DNA from: a virus
Reading direction: 5' to 3' (one strand)
Virus record (IMG/VR): IMGVR_UViG_3300025137_005870
Coordinates: 30,500 to 94,499 of that record
DNA length: 64,000 bases
A program made the position numbers and the translations under genes. The notes beneath the pieces are model-generated. The model was given only the letters and a program-made list of their open reading frames with translations. It was not told the DNA's origin and did no database searches. This document shows positions 57,483-64,000 of the stretch, in pieces. How positions within the stretch are numbered: the first letter of the stretch is position 1; every line of letters starts with the position of its first letter.

Positions 57483-57868
57483 TACTTTTGTCCTTTCTTA
57501 TAAATTTTATTTAACATACTCATACCTGTCTTCCAATCTACATAGCGTGCCATTTTACGATACTTCTCTGGATAGGCTGCGAGCAGGTTGCTTACTGCTG
57601 CATTTTTCCAAGCAGTAAAGTTATAATCGTCAACATTCTTTGTTAACTTTATGGTATGATCTGGAACTTCCATCTCTTCCATAACACGGTATTTAATACT
57701 TTGCATGTACGCAACCGATTCTGCTACGGTTGCTAACATTACAAGAGCGTTCTTTTCGGCTTCCCTAACATAAAGACCTGTCTGCCCTAACTCCATAAAA
57801 GAAGATAACACGCGATAGACTAACACGCCACTAAAAAAACCAATAAAAAATAATAACCAATCCATCAA
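57482..57868 (-). CDS. Membrane-anchored protein (128 aa)
   Basis: One N-terminal helix (DWLLFFIGFFSGVLVYRVL) then a helical cytoplasmic domain. The stop/start overlap with ClpP suggests co-expression. Possibly a substrate adaptor or anchor. Confidence 0.6.
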   Translation of the reverse strand: MMDWLLFFIGFFSGVLVYRVLSSFMELGQTGLYVREAEKNALVMLATVAESVAYMQSIKYRVMEEMEVPDHTIKLTKNVDDYNFTAWKNAAVSNLLAAYPEKYRKMARYVDWKTGMSMLNKIYKKGQK

Positions 57869-57872
57869 CGCC

Positions 57873-57912
57873 TCAAAATAAAGGCCACGGTAAGATAACT
57901 CACCGTGGCCTT
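57873..57912 (-). terminator. Rho-independent terminator
   Basis: AAGGCCACGGT pairs with ACCGTGGCCTT (57881-57912), then TTTATTTTG on the minus strand. It ends the 57934 gene. Confidence 0.85.
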
Positions 57913-57933
57913 CAATCTACTACAGTTTTAAAA

Positions 57934-58581
57934 TCACTTCTTGCTCGCGAGTCTTTCCATGATACGGCTAGTGATTGTCTCAGCCAGTTGATCGCGCTTC
58001 TTAGCAGCAGCGATTCTCTTGGTTACTCTGCGAACCGTTTCTTCAATCATTTCTTCTTCGTCGAGGACATCTTCTGCGGCATCATCTGCCATATCCATCT
58101 CGGCGTCGTCCATAGCCATTTCAGCGTCGTCCATTGGGGCGTCTGCCATGTCATCCATAGGAGGAGCGTCGTCAGCAGCGGTCACCTCAACACCAGTAAC
58201 TCTCGAAATGGTGTCGGCGAGTGCGTCAACGAGAGCCTCAACGGAAGCCTCGGAGGTATCTTCCATTTCTGCTTCGTCGTCCATGTCCATGTCCATATCA
58301 GCTTCTTCAGCGTCCATATCCATATCAGCTTCATCTTCAGCGTGCATATCTTCGGCGTGCATATCCTCTTCGTGAGCCGCTTCCATAGGAAGGCCTCGAC
58401 CTTCATCGTGTGCTGCCTCTTCCATCTTGTCTTCACGGCCTTCATCGTGACGGCCCTCATCAAGTTCCTCTTCTTCTTTGGCATACATCTCGTTAACAAA
58501 GCCACTGGCCAAGCCGCCGATGTTTGCGTATTTCATAAACTGTCGCACTGTGGCTTCGTTTAAAAGTGTTTTCTTGCTCAT
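57934..58581 (-). CDS. Acidic Met/Asp-repeat core-like protein
   Basis: The 215-residue protein begins MSKKTLLNEATVRQFMKYAN (LNE site) and has long Asp/Met/Glu/Ala repeats (DMDMDAEEADMDMDMDDEAE), with helical ends. Such acidic proteins with N-terminal tags form scaffolds or DNA-mimic internal proteins in T4-like phages. Base usage is biased by the repeats. A late motif is at 58612. Confidence 0.65.
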   Translation of the reverse strand: MSKKTLLNEATVRQFMKYANIGGLASGFVNEMYAKEEEELDEGRHDEGREDKMEEAAHDEGRGLPMEAAHEEDMHAEDMHAEDEADMDMDAEEADMDMDMDDEAEMEDTSEASVEALVDALADTISRVTGVEVTAADDAPPMDDMADAPMDDAEMAMDDAEMDMADDAAEDVLDEEEMIEETVRRVTKRIAAAKKRDQLAETITSRIMERLASKK

Positions 58582-58611
58582 AATAAAAAAATCTCCTGTA
58601 GTAGATTGTAT

Positions 58612-58621
58612 AATAAATAGT
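58612..58621 (-). promoter_or_regulatory. Late-promoter-like motif
   Basis: ACTATTTATT on the minus strand, 30 bp before the ATG at 58581. Confidence 0.55.
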
Positions 58622-58643
58622 AACTAACTTTTAGAAAAGCACC

Positions 58644-58985
58644 TTAAAGATCTGGGTTTTGCTTTTCAAGAATATCAAAAATGTTCTCTATCTCTTCATC
58701 ACCGAGAGCCAACTTGTTCGATTGCTCTTTTCCAGTATTAATTAGTTCTCTTTCTTCTTTTATACTCTTTTTGGTTCGGTTACCTATGTTTTTTGATGCT
58801 TTTAACTTATCAACATAAGATAATACGTCTCCATCCTGCATTAAATAGCCAGTTACAATGCCTCGAAAGAACTGGGCTTGGGATACCCCGTCGTGCTGCA
58901 AGCGAATCTTTAACTCTGCAAATCGTTTATCCGAGTCGTAGAATACAACCTTCTTGTTCATCGTACCGTACTTGGGCTCACTCAT
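58644..58985 (-). CDS. Unknown small helical protein
   Basis: The 113-residue protein starts [36 protein letters not shown] may be a ribbon-helix-helix segment. Its ATG overlaps the stop of the purine enzyme by one base (TAATG). Confidence 0.55.
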   Translation of the reverse strand: MSEPKYGTMNKKVVFYDSDKRFAELKIRLQHDGVSQAQFFRGIVTGYLMQDGDVLSYVDKLKASKNIGNRTKKSIKEERELINTGKEQSNKLALGDEEIENIFDILEKQNPDL

Positions 58986-59995
58986 TAGATTCTCTTAATG
59001 TGTGTGGAACTTTCTACCTGTCCCGATTGTGTTTGCTGCACAAAGGTCGCTCTGGACTGAAGCGATAAAACACTATCAGCACCAGAATAAGAGATGCCGC
59101 TTGTAATACCGGTTCGTAGTTCATCCAAAACATCTGCTACTGGTCCTTTAAGTGGCACTGTGTGCGACACACCTTCAATGGATGAAACTCTATTACGCCA
59201 GCTTCTTTGCGCTTCTTTGCTTGCCATACCTCGGTAGATCTTTTCTCTACCGTCTTTAGTATTAATAACTTGGCCCGGTGTCTCATCTGTTCCTGCCAGA
59301 AGCGAGCCTAACATTACAAAGTCTGCTCCTGCTGCTAGTGCTTTTACAATGTCACCACTGGTTCGGATGCCTCCGTCAGCGATAAGTGTTACATCTCTAT
59401 CTGACTCGGCACAATCCATAACCGACTGAAGGGTTGGCATGCCGTGGCCTGTCTGGATCCGTGTGGAGCAAATAGAGCCTCCACCAATGCCTACGCGGAT
59501 AGAGTCAGCACCCCAGTCTGCTAGGTCATTGAACGCTTCTAGTGTCGCGACGTTACCAGCCATGATGTGAACTTCGTCACCAAATGTGTTTTTCAATACT
59601 TGAAGTGTGTATCTTACCTTTGCGTGATGTCCGTGTGCTACATCAATACAAAGAAAATTAACTCCAGCCTCAACAAGTGCTTTGGCGCGTTGAACAGAAG
59701 TGTCACCTACTCCGATCGCGGCGCCAATTTGATGACCAGACATACGGACCTCTGCAACCATACTCGCCTGCTCCACAACCGTGTTGTAGCGATGAATAAC
59801 ACCGACGCCACCCTCTTTGTGCATAGCACAGGCCATCCTATCCTCCGTCACAGTATCCATTGGACTAGAGATAATAGGTAATCTGAGTGGATGCAATCCT
59901 TTTAACTTCTGCTGAATCTTAATGTCCTTGCGGGTAAAGATCTCTGAGTATTGAGGCACAAGCAGCACATCATCAAAACTAAGGGCTGTCTTCAT
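58985..59995 (-). CDS. IMP dehydrogenase / GMP reductase family enzyme
   Basis: The 336-residue protein begins [14 protein letters not shown] and has [25 protein letters not shown] with catalytic Cys176, [16 protein letters not shown], and [16 protein letters not shown]. It has no CBS domain. The C-terminal part ([20 protein letters not shown]) is closer to GMP reductase; the flap Arg-Tyr pair of IMPDH is not obvious. It converts IMP to XMP or GMP to IMP; I cannot decide which. It is one of three purine genes. Confidence 0.8.
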   Translation of the reverse strand: MKTALSFDDVLLVPQYSEIFTRKDIKIQQKLKGLHPLRLPIISSPMDTVTEDRMACAMHKEGGVGVIHRYNTVVEQASMVAEVRMSGHQIGAAIGVGDTSVQRAKALVEAGVNFLCIDVAHGHHAKVRYTLQVLKNTFGDEVHIMAGNVATLEAFNDLADWGADSIRVGIGGGSICSTRIQTGHGMPTLQSVMDCAESDRDVTLIADGGIRTSGDIVKALAAGADFVMLGSLLAGTDETPGQVINTKDGREKIYRGMASKEAQRSWRNRVSSIEGVSHTVPLKGPVADVLDELRTGITSGISYSGADSVLSLQSRATFVQQTQSGQVESSTHIKRI

Positions 59996-60263
59996 TACGT
60001 TCCTCTACTCTTTTCATGAAATCCTCTGTAATCTGGATTGCCTTGTCCCAGCACTCTGGACAGTAAAGATTGACTTTTTCTTCTTCCTGCCTTACCACGA
60101 CCTGCCAAGACATAACCATTTCTTTGTCTTTTTTATTAAATGGCTTTTGGCAGGTTAGGCACTCGTCCTCTAACTTACCAAACAGCATGATTTTTTCCTG
60201 CATCTCTCCGGTGCCATCTTTCTTGGATTGCTTTACAGCAGACCGTCTTTGTTCTCTATTCAT
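59979..60263 (-). CDS. Zinc-ribbon-like protein
   Basis: A 94-residue protein starting MNREQRRSAVKQSKKDGTGE at ATG 60263, after GGAGGAAG. CLTCQKPF and CPECW form a zinc ribbon. Function unknown. Confidence 0.6.
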   Translation of the reverse strand: MNREQRRSAVKQSKKDGTGEMQEKIMLFGKLEDECLTCQKPFNKKDKEMVMSWQVVVRQEEEKVNLYCPECWDKAIQITEDFMKRVEERNEDSP

Positions 60264-60699
60264 CTTCTTCCTCCAAGGGTCGAGTGATTGGTTGTGATGA
60301 TGTGGCTGTGATAAGGGTAGGTAGGCCGGGGACAAAGTTAGTTAGTGGGGGGTAATTCACTTCTACTTTGCAATCCATCCAAATAACATCTGATGCTGTT
60401 AAATCAGATTCTGAAATAACAATAAAGCAGTCTCCTGCCAAGCAATCAAATCTACTATTTCTGGATACAGTCTCGCTGATGTAATCAGCAGCGCGGGTGT
60501 AGGGATCGGTAAAGATATTAATACCTGTTGCCGCTCCACCTCTACACCCCGCTGTAAGAGCCGATGTAACCCTGCCTGTCTCTACTGAATACCAAAGAAG
60601 CTCAATGCCTCCAAAGATAAGAAGTAAGAAGATCGGCAAGATTAGCGCGAACTCTACAGCGTAACTGCCCCGTCTACCATAAGATGTCATCCTCATCAT
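60256..60699 (-). CDS. TadE-like pseudopilin
   Basis: The 147-residue protein begins MMRMTSYGRRGSYAVEFALI. GRRG/SYAVEF is the prepilin site of TadE/TadG with Glu+5, followed by a hydrophobic helix (LPIFLLLIFGGIELL). The exported part holds three Cys. In bacteria TadE is a minor pseudopilin of the Tad machine. It overlaps the dUTPase stop (ATGA). The Flp pilin at 9235 is the only other Tad component in the window. Confidence 0.85.
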   Translation of the reverse strand: MMRMTSYGRRGSYAVEFALILPIFLLLIFGGIELLWYSVETGRVTSALTAGCRGGAATGINIFTDPYTRAADYISETVSRNSRFDCLAGDCFIVISESDLTASDVIWMDCKVEVNYPPLTNFVPGLPTLITATSSQPITRPLEEEDE

Positions 60700-61154
60700 C
60701 GCCCTGTGCTACCAAGCGCGCCAGCCCCACGATCAGAAATAGTAATAGGAGCCCATTCATACAGGTTGTCATTCTTAGTCTCCAAGAACCTTACAGGCAC
60801 AACGGGGATTACTACTGCTTGTGCGATCTTGTCGCCGGAGCTAATCGATTGTGGTTTTGAACCGATGTTATGAAGATTCACGAAGACTTCTCCATTATAC
60901 CCAGAGTCAACCACACAGGCTCCAACCATAAGTTGCTTCTTGGCTGCATTTCCGCTACGGTTCATAATCTGAATCATGTAGCCGTGTGGGACACCAAATT
61001 TTAGACCTGTTGGCAAGATGGCGCTCTGGCCTGCTGCTAGGACTTGAGTCCCACCATTCACAGGGTTGAACCGAAGGTCTAGGCCAGCATCCGAGGGGTT
61101 AGCTCGGACTGGCTTATGCTCGCAATGCGGCAGCGAATGATATTCGAGGATCAA
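60696..61154 (-). CDS. dut: dUTPase
   Basis: The 152-residue protein has motif 1 NPSDAGLDLR, motif 2 NRSGNAAKK, motif 3 VDSGYNGEVFVNLHN and motif 5 DRGAGALGSTG. All five trimeric dUTPase motifs are recognisable. It removes dUTP and supplies dUMP. Confidence 0.93.
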   Translation of the reverse strand: MILEYHSLPHCEHKPVRANPSDAGLDLRFNPVNGGTQVLAAGQSAILPTGLKFGVPHGYMIQIMNRSGNAAKKQLMVGACVVDSGYNGEVFVNLHNIGSKPQSISSGDKIAQAVVIPVVPVRFLETKNDNLYEWAPITISDRGAGALGSTGR

Positions 61155-61432
61155 CTTCCACCTCGGGCGGCGTTGGACAGCGAATCAAACACAGACACAA
61201 ACTGGTCGATGTCTACATCGTTCTTCATCATCCGATAAGCCTTTACAGTCATTGAGATTTCGTCTCCTGTTAGCCAACCTTGGTCCTTGAAGTCTTTACG
61301 AAGCTCACGCTTCTGTTCAGCATAAGGCTCAATAGCATCTTCAATAGCCTTCAGGCTCTTGATATATTCAATCATCTTCTCCGTCTTTTCATCACGGACT
61401 TGTTCTACAATAGCGGTATCATTACCAAACAT
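61151..61432 (-). CDS. Small helical protein
   Basis: A 93-residue protein starting MFGNDTAIVEQVRDEKTEKM after GGAGG. It is all-helical and charged, between dUTPase and thioredoxin. Confidence 0.6.
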   Translation of the reverse strand: MFGNDTAIVEQVRDEKTEKMIEYIKSLKAIEDAIEPYAEQKRELRKDFKDQGWLTGDEISMTVKAYRMMKNDVDIDQFVSVFDSLSNAARGGS

Positions 61433-61450
61433 ACTAACCTCCACAGTTAT

Positions 61451-61723
61451 TTATTTTGTTAAGTTCTTGAGTTGTTGTAGGGATTGCACACCTGTTGTTC
61501 GTGCCTTGGCAATCCCATCTTCAAAGTAGATAAAGCAAGGGATCCCTCGCACATCATACTTTGTGGCGATCTCTCGTTCTTGGTCCACGTTAATCTTAAC
61601 AAGTGGAACATCTGAGATCTGTTGGAATGCATCTAGTGTGCCACCCTCTCGGCTCATCACCTTGCACGGGCCACACCAATCTGCATAAAAATCTACTAGC
61701 ACTTTTCCTTCAGCGGGAATCAT
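61451..61723 (-). CDS. trxA: Thioredoxin
   Basis: The 90-residue protein has KVLVDFYADWCGPCKVMSRE with WCGPC active site and RGIPCFIYFEDG with the cis-Pro. It reduces ribonucleotide reductase or other proteins. Confidence 0.9.
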   Translation of the reverse strand: MIPAEGKVLVDFYADWCGPCKVMSREGGTLDAFQQISDVPLVKINVDQEREIATKYDVRGIPCFIYFEDGIAKARTTGVQSLQQLKNLTK

Positions 61724-61746
61724 TCCTCTCTCCTCTTTACTTATAT

Positions 61747-61775
61747 AATATAACACCGATTGGTGCCAACGTCAA
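61747..61775 (-). promoter_or_regulatory. sigma70-type promoter
   Basis: TTGACG (61770-61775), 17 bp, TATATT (61747-61752). Drives the thioredoxin gene. Confidence 0.7.
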
Positions 61776-61790
61776 GCATAAAAATAAAAT

Positions 61791-62822
61791 TTATGCGACT
61801 GCTTTGTTTTTATTATAGGCTGTGCTGCTAAAACCGTGCGGTGAACCTGAGAAATAGATTTCCACGTTGGGCAGTTGGTCAACAATATAATCTTTAAAAT
61901 CTTTCTCTGATGTAAACGATACAGTAACATTGTCATTACGCAGGGTCCATTGACCAAGTTCTCTAAGGATGTCCATCTTGTTAATGACCAAAGACTGAAC
62001 GCCGTTAATATTTACTGCTCGCTTCAATCGGTTAATGTCCATCCAGTTGCATTGCCTTGGGCGTCCCGTAGTTGCACCATACTCTGAGCCTAGATCCCTA
62101 AGCGTAGAGAAAACTTCTTCTTTAGGTTCAAACTCTTTTGTCCCAACATAAGTCTCGTATGCCTTTGCGACACCCCAAACCCTGTCTAATGCTTGTGGTG
62201 GGATACCGTTTAGAAGTGCGCCTGCTGTAGTACAATGACTGGATGTAACATATGGGTAGTCTCCCCAATCAATGTCCAGTTCAAAACCTTGTGCTCCTTC
62301 AAACAGTGCGTGAATGTCTTGTTTGCGTTCGTGAAACTCTTCATAAAAGTCAATAGCGTAAGGATACAAAATGTCAAACTGTTGAACCCTGTATCCTTTG
62401 CGGTAATACTTATCGCGATAGGTTGGGCCATTGCCTGTTTTTGTTGTGCCAATCTCTTCATCTTTTAAATCTTCTTTGACGTGCGAATCCATAGTGATGT
62501 GCGCGTTATCTGCTATGTAAACAAGGCCATCTGTTTTTATGCCGTTGTTATTCAAGTATCGGATCTCTTGAAAAAACTTACTAATGTTTACCACACAGCC
62601 CGGACCAATAATAGACTTAATACCAAAGAACACACCTGCTGGAATGTAGTGGGTCACAAACTTCTTACCATTATGGTAGATAGTGTGGCCTGCATTACCA
62701 CCGCCGTTATAACGAACGCAGTGTGTATACTTTCCTGATTTGAGAAGGTGGTGGGTAATCTTACCTTTGCCTTCGTCTCCTGATTGTAACCCAACGATTA
62801 CATCTACTTTAAACTGACTCAT
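61791..62822 (-). CDS. purA: Adenylosuccinate synthetase (PurA; short archaeal/PurZ-like form)
   Basis: The 343-residue protein has GLQSGDEGKGKI (11-22) with the catalytic Asp16 retained, GNAGHT (42-47), GPTYRDKYYR, and TTGRPRQCNWMDI. It is about 90 residues shorter than bacterial PurA (near 430) and close in length to archaeal PurA and phage PurZ. PurZ, which makes the 2-aminoadenine precursor, usually lacks this Asp. So IMP is the more likely substrate, though the Trp-to-Ser change before GDEGKGK is unusual. Confidence 0.85.
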   Translation of the reverse strand: MSQFKVDVIVGLQSGDEGKGKITHHLLKSGKYTHCVRYNGGGNAGHTIYHNGKKFVTHYIPAGVFFGIKSIIGPGCVVNISKFFQEIRYLNNNGIKTDGLVYIADNAHITMDSHVKEDLKDEEIGTTKTGNGPTYRDKYYRKGYRVQQFDILYPYAIDFYEEFHERKQDIHALFEGAQGFELDIDWGDYPYVTSSHCTTAGALLNGIPPQALDRVWGVAKAYETYVGTKEFEPKEEVFSTLRDLGSEYGATTGRPRQCNWMDINRLKRAVNINGVQSLVINKMDILRELGQWTLRNDNVTVSFTSEKDFKDYIVDQLPNVEIYFSGSPHGFSSTAYNKNKAVA

Positions 62823-62829
62823 CTTATCC

Positions 62830-63762
62830 TCACGCTGCTTTGCGGTTTAGAAGTTCTCGCAGGGCAAAGACACCCAACTCTTTGTGTTTACACTCACACA
62901 TAACGTGTAGGGTGTGACCATAGAAGTTCGGAGCAGCCCAGTATGAATCTGAGTGTGCTTGTGGGCGAATCTTCGGGTCGTTGTGCTCTTCAGCACGGGA
63001 CTGTGAATAGTGAACGACGGGTGTGACACCATCCGGCCAAGTGCTCATCGCTAGTTCCAGTGCTTCCTGCTCGGTCTGTCCACCGGTGCAGAACTTGTAG
63101 TGGTGGTAGTCAAACACGATAGGAATGCCAATCTCTGAGTGGATGTAATCAAACAGATGTTTGGTTGACCACATAGAGCCTTTGTCATCGTTCTCGACGG
63201 TCACGCGCTTCTGGGTGTTGGCATCGAGGCGCTTGAAGTTCTCACACCAACGCTTGGCTGTGCCTTCGAAGTCACCGCCGTATGTGCCGCCAACATGGAT
63301 GTTGATCTTAGCCCACGGTGTAGCGGGTAGGCCCATCAGGTCAAACACCTCTGAGTGCGTGTTTAGTTCCTTAATGGTTTTCTCAACAACATCTGGTCGC
63401 GGTGAACCAAGGACATTGAACGGGCCGGGATGGGTTGTAATACGCATACCGTGTTGTTTGGCAAAGTCGCCGCACTTCTTGAGCACTACTTTGATTTCCT
63501 CATAATCTGGCATCTCTTCCAAGCGATACTCGGATGACCACGGAAAGATGTCCGAAGACAGACGAAAGAATGAGAAGCCGTTGGCTAAGTTCCATTCCAA
63601 GATCTTGTATAGATCTTTACTGTTGAGTAGACCCAGTTCAGAAGCGTAAGCAATACCCTTCTGCTTGAATGTCCTCTTAATCATATTTCTGTTAGTGGTG
63701 ATCCTCTTTGACTTGGGCAAGCCAGATAGAGACATATTGATGCAAGCGTAACCTAGATTCAT
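62830..63762 (-). CDS. uvsE: UV damage endonuclease (UvsE)
   Basis: The 310-residue protein starts MNLGYACINMSL, as in UVDE enzymes, and shows RLSSDIFPWSS, ITTHPGPFNVLG, NIHVGGTYGG, VTVENDD and FDYHHYKFC with the metal ligands. It nicks 5' to UV lesions. ATG 63762 is supported by the promoter at 63785. Confidence 0.92.
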   Translation of the reverse strand: MNLGYACINMSLSGLPKSKRITTNRNMIKRTFKQKGIAYASELGLLNSKDLYKILEWNLANGFSFFRLSSDIFPWSSEYRLEEMPDYEEIKVVLKKCGDFAKQHGMRITTHPGPFNVLGSPRPDVVEKTIKELNTHSEVFDLMGLPATPWAKINIHVGGTYGGDFEGTAKRWCENFKRLDANTQKRVTVENDDKGSMWSTKHLFDYIHSEIGIPIVFDYHHYKFCTGGQTEQEALELAMSTWPDGVTPVVHYSQSRAEEHNDPKIRPQAHSDSYWAAPNFYGHTLHVMCECKHKELGVFALRELLNRKAA

Positions 63763-63784
63763 TCTTTCCCCCTTTTGTATATTT

Positions 63785-63813
63785 ATTATAACACACTTCG
63801 GCGCACTATGCAA
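63785..63813 (-). promoter_or_regulatory. sigma70-type promoter
   Basis: TTGCAT (63808-63813), 17 bp, TATAAT (63785-63790), 22 bp before the uvsE ATG. Confidence 0.7.
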
Positions 63814-64000
63814 GCGCCTTCCACGTTTTATATGCTCTGCCTCGGGTAGAAAATCCCCATTCCATACTATAATTGGGACGAATCATGTAAGGTTTATTTA
63901 GCTGAATATTATCTCCGCCGTTGACATCGACACCCCAGCAACGGATGCGAAGGTTCGAAGAGTTGGAGTCTGTCGCTTCAACGATCAAATAATCTTTACC
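63806..64000 (-). CDS. Unknown protein, 5'-truncated by window
   Basis: At least 65 residues open at the right edge, containing NLRIRCWGVDVNGGDNIQLN and ending YKTWKALA. No family recognised. It may start at TTG near 63988 or beyond the window. Confidence 0.5.
   Translation of the reverse strand, partial: GKDYLIVEATDSNSSNLRIRCWGVDVNGGDNIQLNKPYMIRPNYSMEWGFSTRGRAYKTWKALA

Noticed and set aside
57988-58563. Plus-strand frames of 191 and 118 codons (H/V-rich and S-rich)
   Set aside because: Mirror images of the Asp/Met repeats of the acidic protein at 57934.
61791-62822. Proof of a Z-genome (2-aminoadenine) pathway
   Set aside because: The catalytic Asp typical of PurA is retained and no DatZ or MazZ homologue is visible here. 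Only a PurZ0-like ancestry remains possible.

Overview
The window is part of the genome of a large tailed phage, probably T4-like in lifestyle. Nearly every gene is on the minus strand, in tightly overlapping operons. Evidence for a phage: virion-type proteins; many proteins starting with short peptides that resemble T4 capsid-targeting sequences ending in (L/I)xE; a T4-like late-promoter motif (ACTATTTATT read on the minus strand, 19-40 nt before many start codons); six tRNA genes and a tmRNA; and PhoH, dUTPase, thioredoxin and DNA-modification genes. The host is not identifiable. Two lipoproteins, one with a von Willebrand A domain and an abnormal-spindle-like repeat, recall marine delta-proteobacterial/Myxococcota surface proteins (inference).

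Layout. 1-6.3 kb: two glycosyltransferases (one a GT4-GT2 fusion cut by the window edge), a Cas4/RecB-like nuclease, a metallopeptidase-like protein and a PIN-PhoH protein. 6.4-9.4 kb: nucleotidyltransferase, small membrane proteins, a virion-like protein, a tmRNA and a Flp-type pilin. 9.4-25 kb: late virion and accessory genes (ligase/nucleotidyltransferase fusion, acidic core-like proteins, vWA lipoprotein, fibre-like proteins, methyltransferase, staphylococcal-type nuclease, outer-membrane protein, PiT phosphate permease, small membrane proteins). 25-26.6 kb: a nuclease-like gene and a 0.8 kb non-coding tract with DnaA-box-like sites. 26.6-42 kb: an accessory region driven by at least nine near-identical sigma70-type promoters, with about twenty small 'VGDLV' proteins, a MoxR/vWA pair, a zinc-knuckle protein, a ParB-like protein, an alarmone-hydrolase-like HD protein, six tRNAs and a methyltransferase/EcoRI-like nuclease pair. 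42-51 kb: a late operon of capsid-targeted-looking proteins, including a Nudix hydrolase and a nucleotidyltransferase. 51-64 kb: GroEL, ClpP, IMP dehydrogenase/GMP reductase, adenylosuccinate synthetase, dUTPase, TadE-like pseudopilin, thioredoxin and UV endonuclease.

How the parts work together (mostly inference). Three themes stand out. (1) Host takeover: purine rerouting (PurA, GuaB/GuaC-like, a SpoT/MESH1-like hydrolase), phosphate uptake (PiT, PhoH), and protein quality control (tmRNA, ClpP, GroEL). (2) Remodelling the cell envelope: Flp pilin, TadE, two lipoproteins, an outer-membrane barrel and PiT. (3) Loading many enzymes into the capsid through short cleavable N-terminal tags. Timing appears to be set by a sigma70 promoter family carrying paired TTGACA repeats and by late promoters. 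At three genes a late promoter lies inside a hairpin that would mask the ribosome-binding site on longer transcripts, as in T4 genes e, soc and 49.
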